Assembly (NCBI RefSeq): GCF_012034335.1 | Contig: NZ_JAATHJ010000006.1 | Coordinates: 91,031-155,030, forward strand | Source of the DNA: Alkalicoccus luteus | GTDB lineage: Bacteria > Bacillota > Bacilli > Bacillales > Salisediminibacteriaceae | DNA length: 64,000 bases | Direction of reading: 5' to 3' | Shown here: in pieces, positions 50,242 to 58,086 of the stretch | Position numbering within the stretch: position 1 is the first letter of the stretch | How the letters are laid out: each line of letters starts with the position of its first letter | Notes under the pieces: model-generated | The model's database searches: none | What the model was told of the DNA's origin: nothing | What the model saw: the letters and a program-made list of their open reading frames with translations, nothing else | Made by a program: the position numbers and the translations under genes

Positions 50242-50571
50242 ATGAAAATTGAACTGACATTGAACGGTGAGAAGAAATTTTTCACCGTTCCTTTTGTTCC
50301 CATGATAACTCGCCGTAAATACCTTGAATTTCAGGCCAAGCAAAATAATCAGCCTGAAGACAAACTCACTCCACAGGATCATATTGACGAGATGGATGAA
50401 ATGTATTCGCTGCTGCCTAACGTTGTATTTAAAGGGCAATTCACTTTAGATGACCTCTATGAGGGAGCCAGTAAAACGTACATTGAGGACAAGTTGATTG
50501 AAGCGGTGTATGGCATTAAACCAAAATCCGAACTGGATGAAAACGAAGAGGGAAACGCGCCGGGGGAGTGA
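50242..50571 (+). CDS. Tail assembly chaperone (gpG-like)
   Basis: A 109-residue protein just after the tail tube gene and before the tape measure, the fixed position of gpG-type chaperones. It opens with a beta strand (MKIELTLNGEKKFFTVPF) and continues with helices. A GGGAAAC slippery heptamer lies near its 3' end, allowing a minority of ribosomes to enter the next frame and make a longer gpG-T-like protein. Confidence 0.85.
   Translation: MKIELTLNGEKKFFTVPFVPMITRRKYLEFQAKQNNQPEDKLTPQDHIDEMDEMYSLLPNVVFKGQFTLDDLYEGASKTYIEDKLIEAVYGIKPKSELDENEEGNAPGE
50550..50556 (+). other. Programmed -1 frameshift site GGGAAAC
   Basis: The heptamer is in the required phase (G GGA AAC in the gpG frame), 15 nt before the gpG stop. 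It fits X XXY YYZ and resembles the lambda G-T site GGGAAAG. Slippage would give a 178-residue fusion with the following frame. Confidence 0.8.
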
Positions 50572-50777
50572 CAAAGGAAGCCTTTGTTGCTTCCCTTATA
50601 AAAGCGTATGAACAGATAAAAAAAGATTATTATGCTCTTATGTTTCCGGAAGGTGCAGCCCGAGGGTGGACGATGTCTGAAATTGATCAGATGGACGTCC
50701 ACTTTTTTGATGAGCTGCTAAAAGACCGGTCCGAATCACCGCAAGAGACAGAGCAATACTTAAGCGAAGTTTGGTAA
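50556..50777 (+). CDS. Tail assembly chaperone extension (gpT-like, made by -1 frameshift)
   Basis: This frame contributes 73 residues (starting RAGGVTKEAFVASLIKAYEQ) to the gpG-T fusion. It has no good start of its own: the GTG at 50568 abuts GGGGGAG without spacing. In lambda-like tails the fusion recruits tail tube subunits to the tape measure; the same role is expected here. Confidence 0.8.
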   Translation, partial: RAGGVTKEAFVASLIKAYEQIKKDYYALMFPEGAARGWTMSEIDQMDVHFFDELLKDRSESPQETEQYLSEVW

Positions 50778-50793
50778 AAAGGCAGGTGAGAAT

Positions 50794-53700
50794 ATGAGCT
50801 CAAGAGATATCGGTAATCTGAGAACCAGATTGTCCTTTGAGGATCAGGGCGCTGAACAATCGCTTACGAGATTACGAACGGACCTGAGAGGGTTACGATC
50901 CGAAATGAATGCATCTCGTTCAGGCGGTCGGGAATACAGCAACAGCCTGCGAGGATTACGGGAACAATCAGATATTTTAACAAGAAGGTTTCAAACGCAA
51001 CAGCGTGTGGTCACAGAGTTACGCCGCAGGTATGACGAAGCGAGACGTACCAAAGGACAGAATGCCACGGAAACGCAACGGCTACAGCAACAATACAATA
51101 ACGCTGTGGGAGCCATGCGCCGGACAGAGCATCAGCTGAGAAGCATTACTCGTGAGATACAGCGTCAGACGAATCCAATGAGACAACTCGGTGAATCGAT
51201 GGAGAGCGCCGGTCGTCGTATGGAATCCGTAGGACGCAGCATGACAAGCGTTGGTCGTCGAATGACAATGAGGGTTACGCTACCGATTGTTGGACTTGGT
51301 GCCGCTGCTTTAAGAGCAGGAATGGATTTTGAGCAAGGCATGAGTAAAGTGGAGGCGTTGACAGGTGCCACAGAATCACAGATGGCACAGCTGGAAGAAC
51401 AGGCCAGAGAGCTAGGGGCTACCACTCGATTCAGCGCCACAGAAGCGGCAGACGCGATGTCTTTTCTCGGTATGGCCGGTTGGGAAACGCAGGAGATTAT
51501 GGCAGGTATGCCTGGACTACTTGATTTAGCTGCCGCAGGTGCGCTTGATCTTGGCCGGGCAGCTGATATCACCAGTAACATTATGAGCGGTTTCAAGATC
51601 GAAGCTGAGGAATCTGGAAGGGTATCAGATGTATTGGCCGAAGCCGCAAGTAATGCGAATACCGACGTAAATCAGCTCGGTGAAGCGATGTCGTATCTTG
51701 CTCCTAATGCCAACACGTTAGGCATGAGCTTAGAAGAATCCACAGCCGCAGTTATGGCGTTTTCTGACGCCGGTATTCAAGGATCCAGAGCAGGGCGAGT
51801 ATTCGGTACCAGCTTAACGCGCTTAGCGAATCCGACAGCCGACATGGAAACGGTTATGGCTCAACTAAATCTGAGCTTTTTTGATGCTGAAGGGCGAATG
51901 AAGCCGCTGCCTGACCTGGTTGCGGAACTCGAAAACGGCATGGAAGGACTCGATGACCAGACAAGAGCTGCTGCTTTATCCACGTTATTTGGTGCCCAAG
52001 CACAGGGACACTGGGCAATATTGCTTCAAGAAGGTTCTGAGGCATTACAGGATAACACGACTCAGTTGGAAGAAAGTGAAGGTGCCGCTTCCGATATGGC
52101 TGCCACGATGCAGGATAATGCGGCGGGGGCTGTCACAGAATTTAAATCAGCTGCAGAAGGTGCGGCTATTGAATTATCCCAGCATTTACTTCCACGATTT
52201 ACAGAGCTAGTAGAAATGGCGACCGATCTTGTACGCGGATTTGGAGAACTAAGCGATGAGCAGCAGGAACAAATCATTAAATGGGCGGCTATTGCTGCAG
52301 CCGTTGGCCCTGCTACGGTAGTGCTTGGTAGCTTTATCACGGCAACAGGCACAATCCTGAGGCTATTTGGTACGCTTCTCACCGTCATGACAGGTGCCGG
52401 CGGTGTAGCAGCTGCATTTGGTGCTCTGGTAAGTCCTGTCGGTTTAGCTGTAGGCGCTGTGGCAGCAGTAGCAGGCGGCATATACCTTTATAACCGCCGT
52501 GCCAAAGATGCCCGTACAGTCAATACAGAGCTTGCAGAATCGATGATCGACTCTGCAGATACGCTCGAAGAAATTACGGTCCGATACGATGAGCTTGCCA
52601 GAGCATCCGGACTCACATCAGAAGAGTTTGGCCGGCTGCTTGATCTGGAAGACGAGCTGAAAAGTCAGCAGGATCCGGACCGGGTCCGAGATTTACAGCA
52701 GGAGTATGATGAGCTTGCGAAAAAGTCCGGCCTGACCAACGATGAAATTGCTGAAATGGTTGGCTTAAATAACGATATTATTGAGCAGTCTCCATATGTA
52801 GAGCAGTCCTTCACAGATCGCGGTAATGCTGTTGTGGAAGCAACAGACGCAAACTATGAATATATCGACTCTCTCCGGGAAATCGCCCTGGAAGAGCTGC
52901 AGGCAGAGCGCATCATTGCGATGGAAAATGAAGCAGAGCTCCGGCGCGAGAATAGAGAGATTACAGAAGAGATCGCGGCCATTGAAGAAAAACGAAACAC
53001 GCTCATGGAATATAACGCTATGAGTGAGAGTGAAATACTCAGCTTGCTGGATGAGAATCAGAAAAAGCAGCAGGATATCAACCTGTCATATGAAGAACGT
53101 GAAGCACTCCAGAAAGAGGAGGGCTATTTAAACACGGTTCTAAACGGACAGGTTGCTGAAGTGCTCGAGGGGTTACGGAATCAGCGCGAAGAACTGAATG
53201 AAAAGCTGAGCCTGAACGAAGAAGAACTCGGTCAGCTGCAAGCAATCGATGATGCTATTGCCGGTGTACTCTTAAAGCAAATTGATGTGAACATGGAAGG
53301 CCGTGAAGGTGTCTCGATTGCAGATGACAATCTCGGTCGCATGTACTCGCAGCTGGAAGAACTGGACAAGCAAATAGCAAAAGAAGGCGACAAGTCCGGG
53401 GAGCTAAACGCTCAACGTGACACGCTAAATGAGCAGATCGGACAACACGAGGCAATCCTCCGGCAGATCGATGAAGAAACAAACCTGAGCTCGAACCTAT
53501 TAAGCACACAGGAACAATCCGAACGGCAGCTGGAAAACAACCGAAGCGCACTGGATGCCATAGAGCACACGCTTGGTGATGTGCAAGGCGCGCAGGGCCG
53601 TGTGAATGAAACGATAGGTGATGGTATTACCGGCGCTGAAACAATGAACGACAGGCTCGGGCAGAATATTGATAAAGACGTAAACGTTTCTGATAACGGC

Positions 53701-54204
53701 GACATTGCTGATATTGATCGAAGAGCTTCCAGAACCGTTAATAAAACTGTTCGGATCAGAGAGACTGGCGGCGGACGGGCACAAGGAGCGGCAGGTCAGA
53801 ACAGGCCCTCTTACCGTGAAGGTACTGACTATCACGAAGGTGGGCGGTTTGTCGCTGGTGAGCAAGGTTGGGAGCTTGGCCGGTTAGGGAATCAACTTGA
53901 AGTCTTAACACACGGATTTTACTCACGGCCTGCCGGCTATCAAGTATTTACACACGGGGAATCGAAGCAAATCATGAACTCACTGAATAGAACACCTGCT
54001 TATGCTTCAGGAGCACGTCCTCCAGGAGAAGCGCAGCGGATGATAAGCCAGATGAACGGCGAAGCAAGCGGTGCGGGACGACAGGAAATCATACTTCACA
54101 GTGTTATCAATTTAGATAGTAAAGAGCTTGGCAAGTTAATCGCTCGACCAGTCACGGAAGAACAAAATCGACTTAAAAAATGGGATCGGAAAGTGAGGGG
54201 GTAA
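50794..54204 (+). CDS. Tail tape measure protein (TP901 family)
   Basis: A 1136-residue protein that sets tail length. The N-terminal ~170 residues are coiled coil, followed by the TP901 core (FEQGMSKVEALTGATESQMA; LGATTRFSATEAADAMSFLG; AYLAP-type segments). Hydrophobic segments lie near 495-560 (VLGSFITATGTILRLFGTLL; GAVAAVAGGIYLYNRR), followed by a long charged coiled coil (about 570-950). It enters the host membrane during DNA ejection. Length and position just after the frameshift pair are as expected. Confidence 0.95.
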   Translation: MSSRDIGNLRTRLSFEDQGAEQSLTRLRTDLRGLRSEMNASRSGGREYSNSLRGLREQSDILTRRFQTQQRVVTELRRRYDEARRTKGQNATETQRLQQQYNNAVGAMRRTEHQLRSITREIQRQTNPMRQLGESMESAGRRMESVGRSMTSVGRRMTMRVTLPIVGLGAAALRAGMDFEQGMSKVEALTGATESQMAQLEEQARELGATTRFSATEAADAMSFLGMAGWETQEIMAGMPGLLDLAAAGALDLGRAADITSNIMSGFKIEAEESGRVSDVLAEAASNANTDVNQLGEAMSYLAPNANTLGMSLEESTAAVMAFSDAGIQGSRAGRVFGTSLTRLANPTADMETVMAQLNLSFFDAEGRMKPLPDLVAELENGMEGLDDQTRAAALSTLFGAQAQGHWAILLQEGSEALQDNTTQLEESEGAASDMAATMQDNAAGAVTEFKSAAEGAAIELSQHLLPRFTELVEMATDLVRGFGELSDEQQEQIIKWAAIAAAVGPATVVLGSFITATGTILRLFGTLLTVMTGAGGVAAAFGALVSPVGLAVGAVAAVAGGIYLYNRRAKDARTVNTELAESMIDSADTLEEITVRYDELARASGLTSEEFGRLLDLEDELKSQQDPDRVRDLQQEYDELAKKSGLTNDEIAEMVGLNNDIIEQSPYVEQSFTDRGNAVVEATDANYEYIDSLREIALEELQAERIIAMENEAELRRENREITEEIAAIEEKRNTLMEYNAMSESEILSLLDENQKKQQDINLSYEEREALQKEEGYLNTVLNGQVAEVLEGLRNQREELNEKLSLNEEELGQLQAIDDAIAGVLLKQIDVNMEGREGVSIADDNLGRMYSQLEELDKQIAKEGDKSGELNAQRDTLNEQIGQHEAILRQIDEETNLSSNLLSTQEQSERQLENNRSALDAIEHTLGDVQGAQGRVNETIGDGITGAETMNDRLGQNIDKDVNVSDNGDIADIDRRASRTVNKTVRIRETGGGRAQGAAGQNRPSYREGTDYHEGGRFVAGEQGWELGRLGNQLEVLTHGFYSRPAGYQVFTHGESKQIMNSLNRTPAYASGARPPGEAQRMISQMNGEASGAGRQEIILHSVINLDSKELGKLIARPVTEEQNRLKKWDRKVRG

Positions 54205-54205
54205 C

Positions 54206-54991
54206 GTGAAGCGAAACATGATGTGGAAAGATGGCGTGGATCTGTCCTCTTACTTTGCTATTGAAAGCATTCATCGTCCGATTCTCCCTCCCATAGAAGT
54301 CGGGACAGTCGATGTGCCTGGAAGAGACGGAACCATACTCTCACGTACACGGTTTGAAGCTTGGCCGCTTGTGACAGATATTGCTCGATTCAGACGTGAT
54401 CCAAACGAATTTAGAAATACCATTCGTGAAGTAGCTCCCCTTTTACATAAAAGAGGGGAAATTTCTTTTTATGATGAGCCGGATATTACGTACAAAGTGC
54501 AGCTCATGGGAACGACGGAATTTACGCCGGCAGAAAACCGTAAAGCGTCCGGATCTTTGAATTGGCTGGTCTACGATCCGTTTGCATTTGGAAAGAAAGA
54601 AAAGCGTGTATTGCTGCAGGAGGGGATCACGATTTTAATTATGCCTTTCATGGCGTCATCTGTTACAGCTTCTTCTGCCGGCAGGCTTTTAACAGGGGGA
54701 ACAAGGGAAACAGCTCCTGTGATAACAGCGGTATTCAATGAATCGACAGACGATTTTAGAGTAACGCTCAATAGCAATAAATATGTACGCGTCCTGTGGG
54801 ATTTCAACGCTGGTGACAGGCTGATAATTGACTGCGAGAAAGAAGAGATCCGGATAAACGGCACCAGGCGAATGAACGCTCTAACGTTAGAAAGCCGCTT
54901 CTTTAATCTGGAACCTGGAGAGAATAGATTGATTGCCTCACCAAATCAAGCAGCTGATGTTGAAATAGAATATCAGCAACGATATTACTAG
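54206..54991 (+). CDS. Distal tail protein (Dit)
   Basis: A 261-residue protein at the tip of the tail tube that forms the hub for the baseplate. Recognisable parts are SIHRPILPPIEVGTVDVPGR followed by DGTIL, and ASGSLNWLVYDPFAFG, with a galectin-like C-terminal half. GTG 54206 follows GAGGGGG. Unusually, the next gene is not the tail endopeptidase but two unknown genes and a moron-like cassette. Confidence 0.85.
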   Translation: MKRNMMWKDGVDLSSYFAIESIHRPILPPIEVGTVDVPGRDGTILSRTRFEAWPLVTDIARFRRDPNEFRNTIREVAPLLHKRGEISFYDEPDITYKVQLMGTTEFTPAENRKASGSLNWLVYDPFAFGKKEKRVLLQEGITILIMPFMASSVTASSAGRLLTGGTRETAPVITAVFNESTDDFRVTLNSNKYVRVLWDFNAGDRLIIDCEKEEIRINGTRRMNALTLESRFFNLEPGENRLIASPNQAADVEIEYQQRYY

Positions 54992-55001
54992 GAGGTGCAC
55001 G

Positions 55002-55514
55002 ATGGGATATCAAGATAGAAGTATTTTAACAGACGCAAACGGCCTGCCGATCCCACAGATGTGGGACGAAGAAAGTGATCAATTTATACCTTATCCGAAG
55101 GTTTCTGACGTAAAGCTAACTGGGAGAAATGTTATAAAAAGAAGGATAATTGATCAACAGGAAATTAGAAATACTTCATCGTTTGCTTCAGATAAAATTG
55201 ACACTTCTGACTTTCAATCATTTTCAATTTATGCCCGCAGTACATTGGATCAAGATGTTAAGCTAATACCAATTAAAGAAAATGAAGGTACGGGCAGAAC
55301 GGCGTTGAACGTTTGGGATGGAGAAATGTTTAAGCTTTACGGCTGGTCATCCAATGACATCCATGCAAAGATACCGGGGAATACACTTATATACCATTTA
55401 GATAACGTTTTCCCTGAAATTATAGCGATGCCTAATTTTAGTATTCAGGCTCGCTGTGATACAGCGCCAACATCTGGATTTATCGTAGTTTGGATTGAAG
55501 GTGTTCCGGCATGA
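55002..55514 (+). CDS. Putative tail/baseplate protein, unknown
   Basis: A 170-residue beta-rich protein (SILTDANGLPIPQMWDEESD; FSIQARCDTAPTSGFIVVWI). No family recognised. Position after Dit and the 4-nt overlap with the next gene suggest a baseplate part. The start follows AGGAGGTGCACG. AT content rises from here. Confidence 0.6.
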   Translation: MGYQDRSILTDANGLPIPQMWDEESDQFIPYPKVSDVKLTGRNVIKRRIIDQQEIRNTSSFASDKIDTSDFQSFSIYARSTLDQDVKLIPIKENEGTGRTALNVWDGEMFKLYGWSSNDIHAKIPGNTLIYHLDNVFPEIIAMPNFSIQARCDTAPTSGFIVVWIEGVPA

Positions 55515-56458
55515 GAGGTGCTAACAGAGTATTGGCTAACGCTATAAAACGCTTAGCTGACGCAGAACAACCATCCAATCACAGAAAATATTATAGGGTT
55601 ACGTCAGCTTACGAATTTATTATTTACTTGGAAATAGCAGATGGCGTTTTTTCTGGTTTTCGTTTTCAAAAGGACGCAAACGATGATTTTATCAAAATGA
55701 GGGAGCAAAGCGTTTTTAATTATGGTTCGGGCACTATGCAAAAGAGGTTTGACCTCACGGAAAATACAAGTAATAAAGAGTTTGCTATATCGGTTAGGGA
55801 AGTAGGGGGGACTGATACAGTATGGTTACCCGAACATAATAATACAGGCACTGTTTTTGAAAGCAGTGAAGGTGTAAGGAGTTTAATCATAGACGGTCAA
55901 GACGTATCCTTAACGAGTACAACTAACCTTTTAATGTTTGACAACGGGCATTTATACCAACATCTTTTTGGCTATTATCCGGGTATAAACGAACCGCTTA
56001 CGGAGATCAAACAAACACTTATTTTTCAACACGATCAAGTTAAACAACGTTTTGGTATGCGCCTATTGAAAGACACTCATATTGGAAGCGTATATGCTTT
56101 TATGTTGCCGATGCGTTCGGATTTCCTTTCCCATGTGGCAACTAATAAAAGAGAGATTGTAGAGGCTGACACTGAAAATCTAGGAACTGACTCTCAATTA
56201 GATGATTTAACGGCATTTGAATACTATGCAGTATCTAAAGATACAAACAAGCGCGATTTTTATTTAACAGCAAAAATTGAAAATGCCTCATCTGAATTAT
56301 TGCAGCTGTTTTTACAACATCGAGATAATCCGTCTGCTCTGCAAAAATTTTATCCTTATTTCCATAGGCAGGAGGACTTCAATTCTGGAGTGCGATTTTT
56401 CTATGATGGTTATTATAAAGTAGGATACACGAAAAATGCCGATAAGGTTTTTTCTTGA
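55511..56458 (+). CDS. Putative tail-tip protein, unknown
   Basis: A 315-residue protein with no recognised domain (YRVTSAYEFIIYLEIADGVF; TNLLMFDNGHLYQHLFGYYP). Between Dit and Tal, it may be a receptor-binding or baseplate protein specific to this phage. It ends just before the AT-rich cassette with its own promoter. Function is unproven. Confidence 0.55.
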   Translation: MRGANRVLANAIKRLADAEQPSNHRKYYRVTSAYEFIIYLEIADGVFSGFRFQKDANDDFIKMREQSVFNYGSGTMQKRFDLTENTSNKEFAISVREVGGTDTVWLPEHNNTGTVFESSEGVRSLIIDGQDVSLTSTTNLLMFDNGHLYQHLFGYYPGINEPLTEIKQTLIFQHDQVKQRFGMRLLKDTHIGSVYAFMLPMRSDFLSHVATNKREIVEADTENLGTDSQLDDLTAFEYYAVSKDTNKRDFYLTAKIENASSELLQLFLQHRDNPSALQKFYPYFHRQEDFNSGVRFFYDGYYKVGYTKNADKVFS

Positions 56459-56549
56459 ACTAACTGCGACCCAGTTAGTAGTGAAGAATATAAATGGAAA
56501 AAGATATATTTAGTGGTTTAGATAATGAAGTATCGAACTAATAAAGAAG

Positions 56550-56580
56550 ACCATATATGCTATACTTCATCATATATGGT
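56550..56580 (+). promoter_or_regulatory. Operator-embedded promoter of the AT-rich cassette
   Basis: A perfect 10-bp inverted repeat (ACCATATATG and CATATATGGT, 11-nt gap) encloses an extended -10 TGCTATACT (56558-56566). The predicted start lies inside the right arm, so the repeat should work as DNA, i.e. an operator. Downstream, a leader frame at 56602-56637 encodes only 11 residues and overlaps the first gene's start. Confidence 0.6.
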
Positions 56581-56624
56581 AGAGTCAGGTGAAGTGTTAT
56601 TATGCGAAAAAAGGGGGGTATTAA

Positions 56625-57338
56625 TTGGAAGAAATAACATGGACAAGTATGGTAAGTTTCTTTTTAATTGACTTCCTCCCTTGGTTAATAGCATTGAGTG
56701 GTCTCCATATATGGGCATATTCAAAATCTCCAAAATATTATTTCTTCGTTTTAAAGAAATTGTCTGCTCGGAAAGATACAAAGTGGATTGTCACTACTAC
56801 GATGTTTATTGATAAAGAAGATGATTTTTTTGAAATTTTTGAATCAAACATAGGAAATATCGGGAAGATCCAAAGGAATTTCAATTTGGCAAATAAAAAA
56901 CAGTATGAATTTGGAAACTTTAGCTGTATAATATTGTATGATATTGAAAATACTAATAATGATATTGTAGAAGTTAATATTAACTTTAATCAAATGAATG
57001 TCACTTTAAAAAACGCAAGAGAGAGATTAAAAGAGTTACGTATTCTATTTAATGAACTAGAAAAGTCTCTTCAGATAAAACGGAAGATTTATAATGTTGA
57101 TATTGAATTTACTTCGATGAAAAACCCTTTTTATGGATTAATGATTCAAAGAGTAGGTGAAGAACATTTAACTTTTTTTCAATGTCAATTTCCTATATCG
57201 CAATTTCTTAAAAAACAAGATGTAGATTCTAGTGATGATGAATCACAAATTACTGTTTTCAGGGAAAAAATAAGTGTCAATAATAACAATATTGATAAAA
57301 TAGAAAGTGCTGTGTCTGATGCACTTTTGCTGAGGTGA
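56625..57338 (+). CDS. AT-rich cassette gene 1: membrane-anchored protein, unknown
   Basis: A 237-residue protein with one or two hydrophobic segments at the N-terminus (about 8-30, VSFFLIDFLPWLIALSGLHI) and a long soluble, asparagine- and lysine-rich remainder, predicted cytoplasmic. TTG 56625 follows AAGGGGGG. It is far more AT-rich than the tail genes and does not resemble tail proteins. I recognise no family. With its own promoter and a downstream terminator it looks like a lysogen-expressed accessory (moron) gene, possibly an exclusion or defence factor; that is inference. Confidence 0.65.
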   Translation: MEEITWTSMVSFFLIDFLPWLIALSGLHIWAYSKSPKYYFFVLKKLSARKDTKWIVTTTMFIDKEDDFFEIFESNIGNIGKIQRNFNLANKKQYEFGNFSCIILYDIENTNNDIVEVNINFNQMNVTLKNARERLKELRILFNELEKSLQIKRKIYNVDIEFTSMKNPFYGLMIQRVGEEHLTFFQCQFPISQFLKKQDVDSSDDESQITVFREKISVNNNNIDKIESAVSDALLLR

Positions 57339-57343
57339 AATAA

Positions 57344-58018
57344 TTGATTAGTATAAACGTATACAATAAATACAATAATGAGGAAACTAAAGAATTTGAA
57401 ACTATTAATTTTAATGAAACAAAATTCGTGAATAATTTTGAGGAAACCTTGAATACCTATATTATAAAAAATGAGTTATCTCCCACGGGTTTTCGTAATT
57501 TTAGGATTATCTCAGACGAAGTTTATTCTCAAACAGTTAGAGTAAGGGGACAAATAGTTCATGAAGTAGTAAAGCAAGAATTATTTATTGCTTACTCAAA
57601 GGAATTAGCTAATGAAGGAAATTTTGTGCAAGGATCATTAATAACACTTTGCAGGAAAGACGACTCTTTTAAAGTTAAAAACACATTCGAAGCAAGATTT
57701 AACGTTGAATACGAGCAGTATAAATTTGATGTTTTAAGAATTATCGAGGCTTCAGCCGATGTCAGAAATGCCAACTTTGATGTTAACATTGAAACAGTGA
57801 ATGGAGTTTCTATGAGAGGAACAAGAGTTCACAATACTCAGTATTATGAACAAATGTTGCGTAACGGTGACTTAAAAGCTGTAATGGTAAATTATGATAT
57901 GCCAGAGAAAACTGTTACTTTTAGAGTATCAGTGGAAGGGAATTTACTTTTATATTCAAGCTTAAGCGATTATGAAATATTAGAATTAGTAGAAATATTG
58001 ATTAATTTACAAGAGTAA
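57344..58018 (+). CDS. AT-rich cassette gene 2: soluble protein, unknown
   Basis: A 224-residue soluble beta-rich protein, acidic and asparagine-rich (INVYNKYNNEETKEFETINF; VSMRGTRVHNTQYYEQMLRN). TTG 57344 follows GAGGTGA only 5 nt after gene 1, so the two are one operon. No family recognised. It ends 17 nt before a terminator. The pair (membrane protein plus soluble partner) resembles the layout of two-gene phage defence or exclusion systems, but there is no direct motif support. Confidence 0.65.
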   Translation: MISINVYNKYNNEETKEFETINFNETKFVNNFEETLNTYIIKNELSPTGFRNFRIISDEVYSQTVRVRGQIVHEVVKQELFIAYSKELANEGNFVQGSLITLCRKDDSFKVKNTFEARFNVEYEQYKFDVLRIIEASADVRNANFDVNIETVNGVSMRGTRVHNTQYYEQMLRNGDLKAVMVNYDMPEKTVTFRVSVEGNLLLYSSLSDYEILELVEILINLQE

Positions 58019-58035
58019 GAAGTATTAGTTTTTTT

Positions 58036-58060
58036 AGCATCCTTTCTAGGGTGCTTTTTT
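58036..58060 (+). terminator. Terminator closing the AT-rich cassette
   Basis: The stem AGCATCC / GGGTGCT (one wobble) with a 6-nt loop is followed by six T residues. Confidence 0.85.
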
Positions 58061-58086
58061 CTATGTCTCGAGAGGCAGGTGAGATA

